Below are positions 11,525 through 21,679 of a stretch of 43,918 bases of DNA, piece by piece. This stretch comes from Entomortierella parvispora. Its lineage: Eukaryota > Mortierellomycota > Mortierellomycetes > Mortierellales > Mortierellaceae. The stretch spans positions 1-43,918 of the forward strand of contig CAUYJH010000062.1 in assembly GCA_963573315.1 (NCBI GenBank), written 5' to 3'. Made by a program: the position numbers and the translations under genes. Below the pieces are notes generated by a model. It ran no database searches. It saw only the letters and a list, made by a program, of their open reading frames with translations, and was not told the DNA's origin. Numbering within the stretch: position 1 is the stretch's first letter; every line of letters starts with the position of its first letter.

Positions 11525-14500
11525 ATGTCTTCGTCCAACAGCATCGAGCCCGCACGCAGCAACAGTAGCAGCAGAAACAGCTACAACGGCAATCGTGGGC
11601 TGCAGGGTCAGGGTCACAATCGTCATGGATCCAATTCAACCATGTCTGTCCACTCTGTCTCCATCCGCGACCCATACTACCGCGACTTGCAAACGCTGCA
11701 AGCAGACCACACCGCGCTTTACACCCAGCTCAAGATGACCCAGCAGACGCTTCAGCACTCTTATCAGGATCTAGTCATGGCCCAGGAACGGTCAAAAAGA
11801 GCAGAGACAGACTCTGGGCGCCTTCGCAATCAAATGGACGACATTCTGTAAGCCTACAACTCGTCTGACTTTTGCTATCCATTTTTCTCAAGAAACCTCA
11901 CAACCTTGCTAATGGTTTGTTTTGTTTGACCCTACCTCTGTCTCCCCAGAAAGAAACATATAGACCATCACCCAGAGAGGGAGACCCTGGTTCAGGAAGT
12001 GGGGGAGCTCCGGAATCGATTCGAGATCGAGATCGGGGCCCGACGAGCTCTGGAAAAAGAACATAGTGCACTCCAACATGAGCTGTTGCAACTTCGCTTG
12101 AATAGCGGCAGCACTGGCGGTTCGAAAGTTCTCTTGCCACCGCCTCCTCCTGCATCTCCAGGCTTCTCGCTCTCTGGATCAGGAGGTACATCCTCGCCCA
12201 CATCTTCTATCCGATCCTCGACCTTCTCCTTTTTGAGCGGGAACAGCAGCGGCCGAAGAAAGAGTCGAGTTAGCATCAGCAACGAGCGCCCTTCTTCCGC
12301 CAAGAGTAATCGTATGACGGAGACCGAGGAGGTGCTATTGGCTTCACCACAGTCTCTGCACCGACAACAACAACAGTCGCAGTCGCTCCCTCAGACGCCT
12401 TCCACCCCTTCGAGAACATGGTCTACCCAAGTTACCACACCTCATCAAGGTGGCGAGGATGGGGTCCAGCATGTGCAGGATCCAAAACATGAGATGCTGA
12501 GTCAGATTCAGACCCGACTACCCTCCTGGGAACAACTAGAGGCTGACAAGGTCAGGTACGAGCAGCTAAGGGAGGAAAATGTGTCGATGCGGATGGAACT
12601 CAACGACCTGCGTTACCGGAACCAAGCAGAGAAGAGCTCTGTACGTATCTCCAGATTCCTAAAGTTTCAGCTCTTTGTTGTTTCCCATTGACTTTTCAGA
12701 AGCCCTCCTTTTGTTGTTGACATTAACTTCCTTCCATTGATTTTTGAAACGGTTGGATAGATCAAGAGCTACATGTCCCTTTTCGAGAGTCTGCAAAAGA
12801 AGCAAGCCAACGCCTTGACAGTGGCCCAAGCAGAAATCAATCTCTTGCGGTGTTCGCTCCAGGAGCACATCCTACGACTCGACTCGCGTGAATCTCTGAT
12901 CCAAACGTTTGCAACGACTGTTAACAATCAGGCCATCGAGCTTGAATCCTTGACGAAAAAGACGGCACGGGACACAGCCTCGCGTGCACAGCTAGAGCAA
13001 GAGATGGCATCCCTACTCGAGGCCACGTTGTTGATCCTCGAGAGACTGTTCACCAGTGTTGAGCGAGCACGCTCCAGGATCGTTGAGGTGTTGGATCCTA
13101 TCCGACAAACAGTCCATCATATGGATGTTCCTGCCATCCTTGAAGAATGGCGAAGTTGTGAACAGGGAGTTCAGTCGACCTTCAACGATTTGGCAAGCTC
13201 CTTGATCCGGAGACAGGAGGCTCAGGAATGGGAGATCACTACAGGATGCACACCATCGCCTTCAGAACTCGCTGCTTCGTCGACGGCTAACTTCATCGGA
13301 TTCAGTGAAACCATGAGCAAGAAAGATTTGATCCAGAAGCGTCGGGGAAGCAACATTAGTACAACCAGTAGTATTGGCAGTCAGCAGGGATCCATCTCCA
13401 GTAACAGATCCATGCCTAAGGCAATGACGACCTCAGTTGATATGAATGACTCTCAATACTCCAATATGGCAGTGCTGGATAACAGTGCAAGCCAAGATGT
13501 CTTCGTATGGCGAAGGTCCTTGGCCGACACATTTTTGGAGGGCTGCGTGAAGAGCGTGGAGACACTGGCGACCGAGAAGAGGGAACTTCAGACAAAAATA
13601 GTGGAGTTGACTAGATCACTGGTCGACCAAGAAGAAAGGAAGCGATTGAAGGAGATGCACACTGAGAGGAAAACAATCATAGAGATCGACGATGAGAAGG
13701 AACGGACCATTGACGCTTCCCAGGTTGCTCTATTGGCAACTGGAAATGGACAAGCTGAAAAGGAAGAGTCAACTTTCAAGAACGATCTGGAAGAAAAGAA
13801 TGAACAGGAAGAACAGAAGACACCAGTGAAGAACATTGCAAAACAGAGCGAACCTAATGACTTGGATCTGCAAGCAAGGGCCGATAGACTCGAAGCGATT
13901 CTGAAGAAGGTGTTGGAATGGACAGAATCCCAATCCCAATCTCATTCTTCAACCACGACCACGAAAGATTCCACGTTCGACAAGGCCATGGATGCCAAAA
14001 AGCTTCCAGAGGCGAGGGACATGGACGACGACATTCTCGCTCTCGGAATATCGTCACCGTTGACTGTGATGCGCGCAGAGCTGGATCTTGACAGTAGTAG
14101 TAGCCATCGAGCCCCAGTTGACATCCTGACTCTTCCCACTGGGGGTCAACCTACCCAGGCGGACAAGGAGCTGAGTGGCGGCAGCAGCGTCGAGGCTTTG
14201 ATGGATTTGATCCGTCTCGAGCTTTCAAGATCAGCCTCCATAGTTGCAGCCTCCACCGTCGACCAAAAATCTTCAGATGTAACCCAACGGTCATCAATTC
14301 AAGTTAACCCTGCAGCTCAACGCGTCGCATCCTGCCCCTTTTCCAATTCACCTCCAGCTTTGGTGTCACCAAGGCCCTCTTGTTCCACCATTTCGTCATC
14401 TTCCTCCTCCTCTTCGGGCTACTTTTTCGCATCTACGACCACTACAACAACCACCACAACGACAACTTCTGCTCTTGGTCGGCTCTCCAGCTCTACATCC

Positions 14501-14785
14501 TTGCCCTCGCCAGGATTCAGCCTTACAGGCGAGATCACGGACGTGGACGCACTTTGTCGCGATCTGGCCTTCAGGAGCTTTCCAAAGCAGCATCAATGGT
14601 CCAAAAGAAAATCACGAAACTCGTCCATCTCCTCCAGCTCCAGCGTGACATTTTCCTCACACAAAGACATGCTTCTTTCCTGGAATCCAGCAGTGTCCTC
14701 TGTCCTTGCCGCCTCAGTGTCGCAGTCGGCATCCTTCACTTTGCCTCCGCGCCCTCCTGCACCTATGGTGTCCTTGTCAACGTAA
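11525..14785 (+). CDS. Large Ser/Gln-rich coiled-coil protein, unrecognised
   Basis: Exons are 11525-11847, 11950-12640 and 12761-14785, giving 1,012 residues. I do not recognise the family. It starts with a Ser/Asn-rich disordered segment. A coiled coil follows at about 55-190 (YYRDLQTLQADHTALYTQ, RNRFEIEIGARRALEKEHSA). After a Ser/Pro linker comes a second helical segment (about 275-470: LTVAQAEINLLRCSLQEHIL, LLEATLLILERLFTSVERAR). A charged helix lies around 590-690 (EEKNEQEEQKTPVKN). The rest is low-complexity Ser/Thr with a run of ten threonines and serine runs. No enzyme motif or membrane segment is visible. The long helices and disordered linkers fit a cytoskeletal, polarity or trafficking scaffold, but that is only inference. 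The ATG follows an A-rich leader and is the first in the frame. Confidence 0.8.
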
Positions 14786-14936
14786 ATATTTGGGAGGAAA
14801 TCTGCAGAAAAACATTGCAATAAAAAAACAGTGAAGGGATTGTTTTGTGCCAAGCAAGCAGGCGCGAAAAATCACGGCTTTTATTATTTTGAAAAATCAA
14901 AAGCCCAAAGCCATTGTCAGAAGTTCCAGCACAAGC
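14786..14936. terminator. Convergent 3' ends with polyadenylation signals
   Basis: Only 151 bases separate the stops of the coiled-coil gene and eL38. AATAAA occurs on the plus strand at 14819-14824 and on the minus strand at 14880-14885, each in position to end the gene running towards it. Confidence 0.5.
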
Positions 14937-15656
14937 TTAGTTCTTGATGTTCTCGATCAGGAGAGCTGTTAAAAAAAAGGAGGAAAAAGAAGAAAAGATT
15001 AATAGGCTGTTACGATATAGAATGGATAGTCTTTTTGATATAAAGTTGCTGAGTGCTGACAACAACTTACTAGGGGGGAGAGACTGCTTGAGCTTCTCGG
15101 CCTTGGCGGCATCGTTGATGACAAGGGTGTACAAGTAACGGGAGCAACGGACCTTGAACTTGATCTGGCTGCCGTTCTTCTTGATGCGGCCGGCTGTGGA
15201 TACGAAATTCCCAAAAGAAAAGGGACGATAGGTAAGTCACCAAAGTTCATAGAATCCTTGTGAGAATTGTGGTCCAAAAAGTTGATGTTTCCAAGTAAGG
15301 TGAACGTCCACCAAGAAAAACGTCTGCGGTGTGCATCACTGCTTAATAGCTACATTGATCGTGGTTTCCAAAGTTGTAGAAAACTGATCTGCAATGAACA
15401 TATCGCCGTGGGGTCACTGAGCGTCGATCTTTCCAAGAATTCTACTGATCTCCTAGTGCGATGCCAATGATGTCCTTCCAGTGTATCCTGACAATCTTGA
15501 TTCCAAAGTCGGGGTTGTTGCCTTTGTCGGTTTTGCCTCTCATGAGTATGGTGATTCCCAGCGCCCTGTTATCTGTTGTATATTAAAAAACATACACTTG
15601 GCGTCCTTTCTGCGGGCAATCTCGAGGAACTGCTTGATGTCTTGAACTTGCTTAGG
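14937..15656 (-). CDS. RPL38: Large-subunit ribosomal protein eL38 (start exon not placed)
   Basis: eL38 is a small protein of the 60S subunit. Secure exons are 15656-15596 ([20 protein letters not shown]), 15193-15071 ([39 protein letters not shown]) and 14965-14937 (LLIENIKN then TAA). The junction codons complete as S and T, giving KDAKSGRIKK and SLPPTLLIEN. With a single Met codon in front, the protein is 71 residues, close to the yeast 78 and human 70. The initiator is therefore probably a one-codon exon upstream, a common design in fungal ribosomal protein genes. The only ATG followed by GT on this strand up to about 16300 is at 16257-16255, but its donor (GTCTCT) is weak. An ATG at 15899 with donor GTAATC would give MIPKQ. 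Introns are long for this window (402 bases for the middle one). Confidence 0.9.
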
Positions 15657-16736
15657 CTAAAGAACAGAGTCCATGACAGAAATATGGGGTTGGGGTTAGG
15701 AACTGACTCTGTCTTTTGTGTGTAGAGATGCAAGTATGATGGTGCATCCTGAGAAAAAGTTCTTGTAGGCTGAAAAAGCGTGTTTTCCTGTTTCCTGAAT
15801 AGTCCCAAAAGTGTGATTGTAACAGGTGAATGATGGGTCCTTTGTTTTGCATCCAGGAGCGATCAGGATCAGATGGATTTACAGGTCTGATTACGATCAT
15901 AACCTCTGGGTACAATCAAAGGTTCGGCATGAGATTGGATTGATCGCCTCCTGAAGATGTGATGATGGTATCCAGTCCGATTTGGGTTTTTTCAGCCAAA
16001 AGAATGGAGTTCCATTAGATGCAATCCTTGTTCTAGTACATTGTCGAATCGAGATTTCCACGAGTTGGATGAAGGATGATGGGGTCGATATAGAGCACGA
16101 TCGATCCTGAGACAGAGGGAGAAAAGGCGAGACGGTGGAGGGGTCGAGAGTAGGAGCAGGGTCCAGGGGCGTTGCGATGGATCGATGGATCGATGGATTC
16201 GAGAGATCAAGGATGGGCGGATATCACATCCACAGCATGCATAGCGACAGAGACCATCTTGGAAAGAAATAAATCAAAGGAGGGAACCAGCCAGTGGGAC
16301 AGCAGAGGCGCCGATATGATGGAAAAGAAGGAAGACAAATGTCGTCACGTGCACGATCCAACTGGCCAAGGCAGGCAGTTCTGTGCTGCACCCGTCCAGC
16401 ACACACACACACACTCACTCTGCCACTCTGTCTGTCTGCCTGCCACCTCTTCCACCTCCCACACGCACACCCCATTATTACATTCATTTCTCTCACTTCC
16501 TACTTCTTCCCCTCCTTCACTCCACTCATCCTTCATCACACCTCCACCACAACTTTCTTTTCCTCTTCTTCCCCGTCCCTGTCCACATTCTCTTCGACGC
16601 CTTCCTCCCTCCGCACCGCCTTTTTGCTTTCTCTCCCTGCACGCGTCTTCATCAATCCTCTCCTTCTCGGACAGCGCCGTCATCCCCTCCCCCCATCCTT
16701 CTTCTGCTCTTGTTCATACTTTCCCCAAAACAAACC
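15657..16736. other. eL38 5' intron/promoter and promoter of the bromodomain gene
   Basis: This stretch should contain the eL38 first exon and 5' intron, plus the divergent promoter. From about 16430 to 16730 the plus strand is almost pure C/T, a long pyrimidine tract running into the ATG at 16737. No further gene is supported. Confidence 0.5.
16175..16198. repeat. Three perfect tandem copies of CGATGGAT
   Basis: The 8-base unit CGATGGAT occurs three times without a gap, between the eL38 and bromodomain genes. It contains the palindrome ATCGAT across unit borders. It is probably a small slippage repeat. Confidence 0.8.
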
Positions 16737-19700
16737 ATGAGCTCCAGTCGACGCAACTCAAAGCAGATCTCGGCCGAAGAGGATCCGCTCGCCGCACAGG
16801 TAACCCCTCCAATGCTCAATCTCTTATTCATCTGCACGCTGTCGCGCGCGTGGGGGCGTTGTCAGATGCTTCTAACAAACAGTTGGACAGCAACAGCAGC
16901 GGCTTGGACCCTGACCCCTCCCCCGTTCCCGCGCGTTTCATTCTTCCGTTGTCAACCCTTCTCGTCTACTTCCCTCTTGCTGCGGTTTATGCCACGAGTC
17001 TCTGGTCAATCAGCTACAGACTTCTGGGGTCCATTGATTGACAACTATTCATGTCATGTTGTCTGGGTGCGCTGCTACTGATTAGTAACAGTCCGGCACG
17101 CCCTGATCAGCCAAGCAGACAGACGCGGTGGTTCCTGCTTGAATGATACACAGAGTTGCTGCAGGCGTGCAGACGCGAGCCTACCATGTGTCAGGGTTTT
17201 CCACGACTGAACGCGCTTTTACTTTTTCCGGTCTCTTCCGCTTTCTTAGCCAGCAAAGAGTCCCGAACCCACCAAGCTCAAGATCAAGCTCAAGCAGCCT
17301 GATCAGGCCGGCCTCACCGCCAGTGGTAAGTAGACACGCTTTGACGAATGCATCGCGGCTGTGTTGGGAGGTGTTGTGCAACTAGTATTAACCTTTACTT
17401 TAATAGAGACGAAAGAGCTATTTGTTGGCATTGAAAAGAACAATGTTAAAACGGTCAAGCATTTTCTGTCGACAAAGAATGTGCACCCAGATACCTTGTT
17501 CGAGTCCAATATTTTTGAGGAGGGTTCCTTCACCTGGTCAGCACTGCATGCTGCTGCCTACTATGGAGCGAGCAAGGTCATCCAACTACTGATGGAACAC
17601 AATGCCAACGTCGAGATCCAGGATACTTGGTACAAGGGCAGACCTCTTGCCTGGGCTGCATTTGGGGGCAAGTATTTGCTGGTTCTACTGCCAAAGATAT
17701 TGTCGTTCCTTCATTGAGCGCTGATCATTGCTTATTTTTTTTACTGTCGATTGCAGGTCACTTGGAAACAGCAAAGATGCTTATTGAAAAGTATGGAGCA
17801 GATAAAAAAGCCAAAAACGACCACGGTCAGGTTGCCTTAGAGCTGGTTTATGAGTTGACTCCAGAGTGGAGCAAAATGTTTGCCGAGGTAGGATGAGCAC
17901 CTCGAGTTGTTTCTTGGTCTCCTGTTCTGCGAACGCAAAGGGACGTCAAGAGATTTTAACCTCATTATCTTGCGTTGTCCCAGACCTCATCTAGCAAAGC
18001 GGCAAAGCCTTCAAAGCCCAAGACCGAGAAGGACTCTCAAAGATCACATCACAAGGACCCCAAGTCTGGCAAGGAAGGAAAGGACGGAAAGAGCGCCGCC
18101 ACTACTTCGTCCGGCTCCCTCAACGCCGCATTCACAGAGCTCTACAAACTTGTTTTGAACCATAAGGACAAAAGGTATTGTATTTCTATTTTGTATGTTT
18201 TCTTAATACATAGCAATACCCGGTCTAAATGCCTTTCTTTATTTTTGTTAGTGGTCGCGAGGTATCCGAAATCTTTCTCGCACTCCCCTCCAAGGACGAA
18301 TACCCGGAATATTACGAAGTCATCAAGTCCCCAATGTCTCTGCAGCTGGTGCTTGCTAGGATAAAGTCTGGGCATTACAAGAGCGTCGATGATTTCGACC
18401 GTGAGTTCCAGTTGATTTTTGAAAATGCCCTTATCTTTAACGAGGATGGCTCCAGGATCAACAAGGACGCCAAGATTTTACTGAAGCTGTTCAACACAAA
18501 GAAGAAGGATATCTACACATCGCACAAGCTCATCTACAGCGCGGCCCCCTCCAAGGAGGACAAGTCGGACCGCAAAGTGGTGCCCATGCTTTCGGATGGA
18601 AAGATCACTTTCCGCGCAGGAGAGTTTGTGGAGCTCCAGGACAAGAACCACACTATTGTGTTTATTGAGAGAATGGAAGAGGACTCTAAGGGATCGAAAT
18701 TCATCTTTGGCTCCAGATTCTTCCGCCCGCAAGATATTTTCCAAGTGCCTGGACAGATGTTCTTTGAGAGGGAGGTGCTCAAGGCAACGGGCGAATGGGA
18801 ATATGATTTTTCACTGGTGGACCGTAAAGTATACGTGCAGGCACACAAGGATTATGTCCGCGGGCTTGTCACCGACTTTGATCCCAAGGATGTCTATGTC
18901 ATGGAGAGCAGATACTCAGAGTCGCACAAATCGGCCTACGTGATCAAGGATTGGAAGCGAGTCTATTGTCTGGAGCCTATAGTGCCAGCGATTCGTCCTT
19001 ACCCAGCGCCAATCAAGCTGCAGCGCATAGAGATCCCAAGCAAGGTCAATCCTGACATCGCTGTCGCCCCACAGAGCAGAAGAGCCTCCTCGACTGCTCA
19101 GTCAGACTCCAACAAGCGGAACAAGCAATCTCGGCCCAAAAAGTCAAAACAAAAGCGCAGACGAAACGATGATGATGACGACGACGACGATGCCGACGAC
19201 CAGGACGATTCAGATGTCGATGTCGATGGAATGACCTCCCCTCCCCAGTTGCAAGGGCGTGGCTCCAGCCAGACAGCGCGTCAGCACCAGAGTCAGCCGG
19301 CGCTTCCGTCGCAGAATCCATATGCTCAACAGCGCCACCAAAATGGTGTTCAGCAGCAACAACAACAACACCAACAACAGCAGCATCAACAACAGCAGCA
19401 TCAACTCCAGCAGCACCAACACCTGCAATTGCAACAGCAGCAACAATTGCAGCAGCAGCAACATCATCACCTTCAGCTGCAGCAGCAACAACTGCACCAG
19501 CAGAATCCTTTTGTTCATCCCCAACAACAGCAACATCAACAACTACAGCACCAGGATCATTCACGCAGGGTATCGTCCCAGTTTGCCCCATCTGCTATGA
19601 TCGGCAACCCGAACACCATGCATCCTCAGCAACAGCAGCAGCAGCAAATGCTCGTACAACAACAGCAGCAACAGCAACATTTGTTCCAGCAGCAACAAGC

Positions 19701-20432
19701 ACTTCAGTACCAGCAGATGCATCCCCACCTTCCTCCTCATCACCAACAACAACAGCAACAGCCTATGATTCCACAAAGTCCTAGCAGCACTCAGTCCATG
19801 GGCTCCCCTGGATCTCCAGGCATGATGGGTGTAGATTCCAGGGCTAACGTGACCGTGTCCAGTTACTCACCGCAGCCATTTATTCCTGCTGATATTGCAA
19901 TGGTGTACGATCCATCTACCGGACCAAGACAAGGTACTGGCTTGGGCCGACTCCCGCCTTCATATTTTTGTCTGCTATCAAAGTGCGCAACGTCTTTATT
20001 TCGATTTGACTTATAATACTATTTTTGTTTGTAGGTTATGCCATGTTGCAATCTCTTTCTGTGGACACTGAGGATAAGTCGTTCTCTATGAGTTTGAACA
20101 CAGATACTTTTGCCCACAGTATTGTTGTTCGACAGCAAGTATCGACAGTGACCTTGATTCCGCTTTTGGCGCAGCAGTTGGCGCCTATTCAGCAGCAGGT
20201 TGGACTGTCGGTCTTTCAGAACGGACGGAAGCTGATGCCATCAGGATTGGTGTCGCTCCCAGTGTCCCAGAACATTGGGCACCATGTGTACACGATCAAC
20301 CTGGTTCCTGGTCAGAACACGATTGATATCTGGGTCAGCGCGCCGGTCGGAGGACTCTTCCAAGGTGGTGGACCTGGCGGCAAGGGTGAAACGCAGCAGT
20401 TTTTCCTCTTTGTGCAGCGTAACAGCGTTTAG
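16737..20432 (+). CDS. Ankyrin-bromodomain-BAH chromatin protein with polyQ region (RSC/SWI-SNF-type subunit)
   Basis: Exons are 16737-16799, 17250-17325, 17407-17667, 17757-17887, 17984-18174, 18252-19933 and 20035-20432, giving 933 residues. The order is a short Lys-rich start; ankyrin repeats (about 47-175: WSALHAAAYYGASKVIQLLM, RPLAWAAFGGHLETAKMLIE); a bromodomain (about 220-330: EYPEYYEVIKSPMSLQ, NALIFNEDGS with the acetyl-lysine Asn near 304); a BAH domain (about 360-480: FVELQDKNHTIVFIERM, FGSRFFRPQDIF); a Lys-rich then Asp-rich patch; about 150 residues dominated by Gln and His; and a C-terminal beta-rich domain (GYAMLQSLSVDTED to QQFFLFVQRNSV). Bromodomain plus BAH is the pairing of Rsc1/Rsc2 and polybromo, so acetylated-histone reading in a remodeller is likely. 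The intron at 17668-17756 is GC-AG (GGGG|GCAAGT), the only choice restoring the ankyrin frame. Confidence 0.9.
19330..19770 (+). repeat. CAG/CAA-rich polyglutamine-coding tract
   Basis: Within the bromodomain gene about 440 bases consist largely of CAA, CAG and CAT/CAC codons in mixed order, encoding Gln runs broken by His, Leu, Asn and Pro. The CAA/CAG mixing argues that the glutamines are kept by selection rather than being a young, pure triplet expansion. Confidence 0.85.
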
Positions 20433-21164
20433 AAGATGCCTAGTTTCTCTAAATACTAGATACTAGTCTCGGTTCCTTTTTCTCTTTCTTTTTTTTCTTT
20501 TCCTTGTCTATGTATCATATTGTCGAGTTGTAAATGAAAGGGCGAAGGCGATGTTTGTCCAAAAAAAAAAGGGAATGAAAACTGTTATAGTGCCTGCACA
20601 GCCGGTAGAGGCCTGAACCACGCTTCATTAGCATTTTTGTGCGTGCGGCGGGTCGATTGTGCCACACACATCTTCCGAATCGCAAAGGAGGAGGAGGATA
20701 GTTAGACTAATCGTTGGTGACATGTTCTCTCTTAAAATATCGCCATGCCTTCAATGTTCTCCTCATCTTCGTCACCACTGGTCACACCACGACCGCTTTC
20801 CCTCCAGATGACGTCGATCCTATGGTGTCCTTCCGATTTTCTTTCGAGGAGAGTGAAGAAATAGGACGTCTTCTTGCTATTCCCCAAGTGGTTGTAGGCC
20901 TATGCTGCGTACAAGATCTCTCAGCTCGAGGATCTACGGCAGGCTTTTGTCTTGTTCTAGCAGCTCTATCCTTCGGCGTAAAATATGACAACTGTACTCG
21001 ACCTTGGAACCTCGAATTCAACAGACAATTTGTCCTTGCTCTCTGAAAAACGATGAATTTTGTGAAGATGAAGGGCGCGCAGACATACAGTGGGACAAGA
21101 TGTGAGAGACAAGGAGACCTTGCTTCAACGCCACGATCTACAGTGAAATAACCAGACGGACAGC

Positions 21165-21188
21165 AAAAAAAAAAAAAAAAAAAAAAAA
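21165..21188. repeat. A24 homopolymer
   Basis: An uninterrupted run of 24 A residues in the convergent gap upstream of the C/T tract. Confidence 0.9.
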
Positions 21189-21431
21189 GGCAACAATCCC
21201 TTCAAGAATGTAATGGAAGAAAGAAAAAAGTGAGAGCGAGAAAAGTGTGAAATGTTGCGCGTGCTTCTTGCCCGTCCCACGTCCCACCTTCGGGCATGCG
21301 TGCGTGCAGTGCAACGTGCTCGTTCGGTAGAGCTCCGGTCTACCACTGACTGCACAAAGTTGACCAAGCCATTGGATAGCCTTGTCAAAGTACCTTGTGC
21401 GGTGGGAAGGAACGCAGCACAAACGCGCACT

Positions 21432-21444
21432 CCCCCCCCCCCCC

Positions 21445-21480
<36 letters not shown>
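21432..21480. repeat. C21-T28 compound homopolymer
   Basis: Twenty-one C residues are followed directly by twenty-eight T residues, with no interruption. It is the most extreme low-complexity tract in the window and lies between convergent genes, about 200 bases beyond the ferroxidase stop. Its exact length is likely to vary and may be misassembled. Confidence 0.9.
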
Positions 21481-21679
21481 GGTTGACAAATTGTAAAGAT
21501 ATAACCAAGCGCGCGCCCCGGCGATTTTATAATAAATTATACTGTATTCGAGAGACAGAGGACATGGACATTCGCACTGGATGTGTGGTGCCCAACTGCC
21601 CATGAGGATGTTTAAATAATAGGACTAAATAATACTGCTAAATTATAATAATATGAAAAAAAGAGATGCTTTTTACTTC

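Larger units (their letters stand above)
20433..21679. other. Convergent intergenic region with homopolymers and a possible degenerate exon
   Basis: These 1,247 bases lie between the convergent bromodomain and ferroxidase genes. On the minus strand, 20899-20732 is an open 56-codon stretch. It follows an acceptor-like CATAG, reads AYNHLGNSKKTSYFFTLLER and later TSGDEDEENIEGMAIF, and ends in TAA. I could not find a matching upstream exon, and an overlapping frame is equally open. It may be the end of an unrecognised or decayed gene, or chance. The homopolymers are listed separately. Confidence 0.25.

Noticed and set aside
15194-15595. Possible snoRNA in the long eL38 intron
   Set aside because: A GTGATGC sequence resembles a C box on the host strand, but it is imperfect and I found no fitting D box.
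16172-17081. Overlapping long frames of His/Thr/Ser/Pro before the bromodomain gene
   Set aside because: They are produced by the C/T-rich leader and by intron 1 of the bromodomain gene.
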